From: Citreicella sp. C3M06
GTDB taxonomy: Bacteria > Pseudomonadota > Alphaproteobacteria > Rhodobacterales > Rhodobacteraceae
Length of the DNA stretch: 64,000 nucleotides
NCBI RefSeq assembly: GCF_018860705.1
Contig: NZ_JAHKQA010000042.1
Location: 44,585-108,584, forward strand
Direction: 5' to 3'
The notes below the pieces were generated by a model. That model worked only from the letters and a program-made list of their open reading frames with translations. It was not told the DNA's origin and did no database searches. The translations under genes were made by a program, and so were the position numbers. Below are positions 63,983 to 64,000 of this stretch, one piece after another. Position 1 is the first letter of the stretch; the number at the start of each line of letters is the position of its first letter.

Positions 63983-64000
63983 GGCTTTGTTGCACAAATC
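63983..64000 (+). mobile_element. Terminal inverted repeat of an IS5-family element
   Basis: The 18 bases GGCTTTGTTGCACAAATC match the left end typical of IS5-family elements (the IS903 end reads GGCTTTGTTGAATAAATC from memory). The element itself lies beyond the window. Confidence 0.85.

Overview
The window is high-GC alphaproteobacterial DNA. It most likely comes from a plasmid or chromid of a Rhodobacteraceae/Roseobacter-group methylotroph-like organism. The grounds are the ParA/ParB partition pair at the left edge, the glutathione-linked formaldehyde route next to a XoxF methanol dehydrogenase, a monomeric isocitrate dehydrogenase, TRAP transporters, and a GC-rich intergenic palindrome family of the kind common in that group. 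The genus cannot be fixed from the sequence alone.

Layout. (1) 1-1,680: partial parA and complete parB; no replicase gene is visible. (2) 1,806-4,937: light-sensing pair, a biliverdin-forming heme oxygenase and a bacteriophytochrome HWE-type kinase with a C-terminal receiver. (3) 5,175-7,934: a TRAP importer (DctP, DctQ, DctM). (4) 8,074-14,068: glycogen-to-trehalose operon (glgX, treZ, treY), then a degenerate DUF58/vWA-like gene. (5) 15,011-19,098: a three-gene signalling unit (LuxR-type response regulator, NosP-like FIST protein, NahK-like hybrid kinase). (6) 19,253-29,184: the C1 core, with periplasmic accessory proteins, a SoxYZ-like carrier, an MBL-fold hydrolase, S-(hydroxymethyl)glutathione dehydrogenase, S-formylglutathione hydrolase, a c-type cytochrome, XoxF, XoxG, XoxJ and a rhodanese-like protein. 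(7) 29,319-34,945: a PotABCD-type ABC importer and an amidohydrolase. (8) 35,041-40,975: PQQ-associated periplasmic and ABC components on both strands. (9) 41,250-43,972: a YdeP-type molybdopterin oxidoreductase and a YbaN-like membrane protein. (10) 44,065-47,272: pqqABCDE on the minus strand. (11) 47,389-55,861: thioesterase, OmpR/kinase pair, more ABC genes, isocitrate dehydrogenase and a MaoC-like dehydratase. (12) 55,862-64,000: an accessory island that begins with IS66 and IS3 transposase remnants. It carries a second TRAP importer, a heme aldoxime dehydratase, two LysR regulators, a glutathione S-transferase and an FMN-protein gene cut off by an IS5-type terminal repeat at the window edge.

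How it works together. PQQ made by PqqA-E loads the lanthanide-type XoxF in the periplasm, and electrons leave through the two c-type cytochromes. Formaldehyde is conjugated to glutathione and oxidised by FlhA/FghA to formate, which the YdeP-type enzyme might oxidise further. A set of poorly understood periplasmic proteins, always found with quinoprotein dehydrogenases, surrounds this pathway: a SoxYZ-like carrier, an MBL hydrolase, a rhodanese-like protein, two ABC binding proteins, a beta-propeller, DUF3280 and MxaD-like proteins. The FIST/hybrid-kinase/LuxR trio is the best candidate regulator. Several perfect inverted repeats sit in the promoter regions of this cluster. The aldoxime island at the right end looks like a later acquisition.
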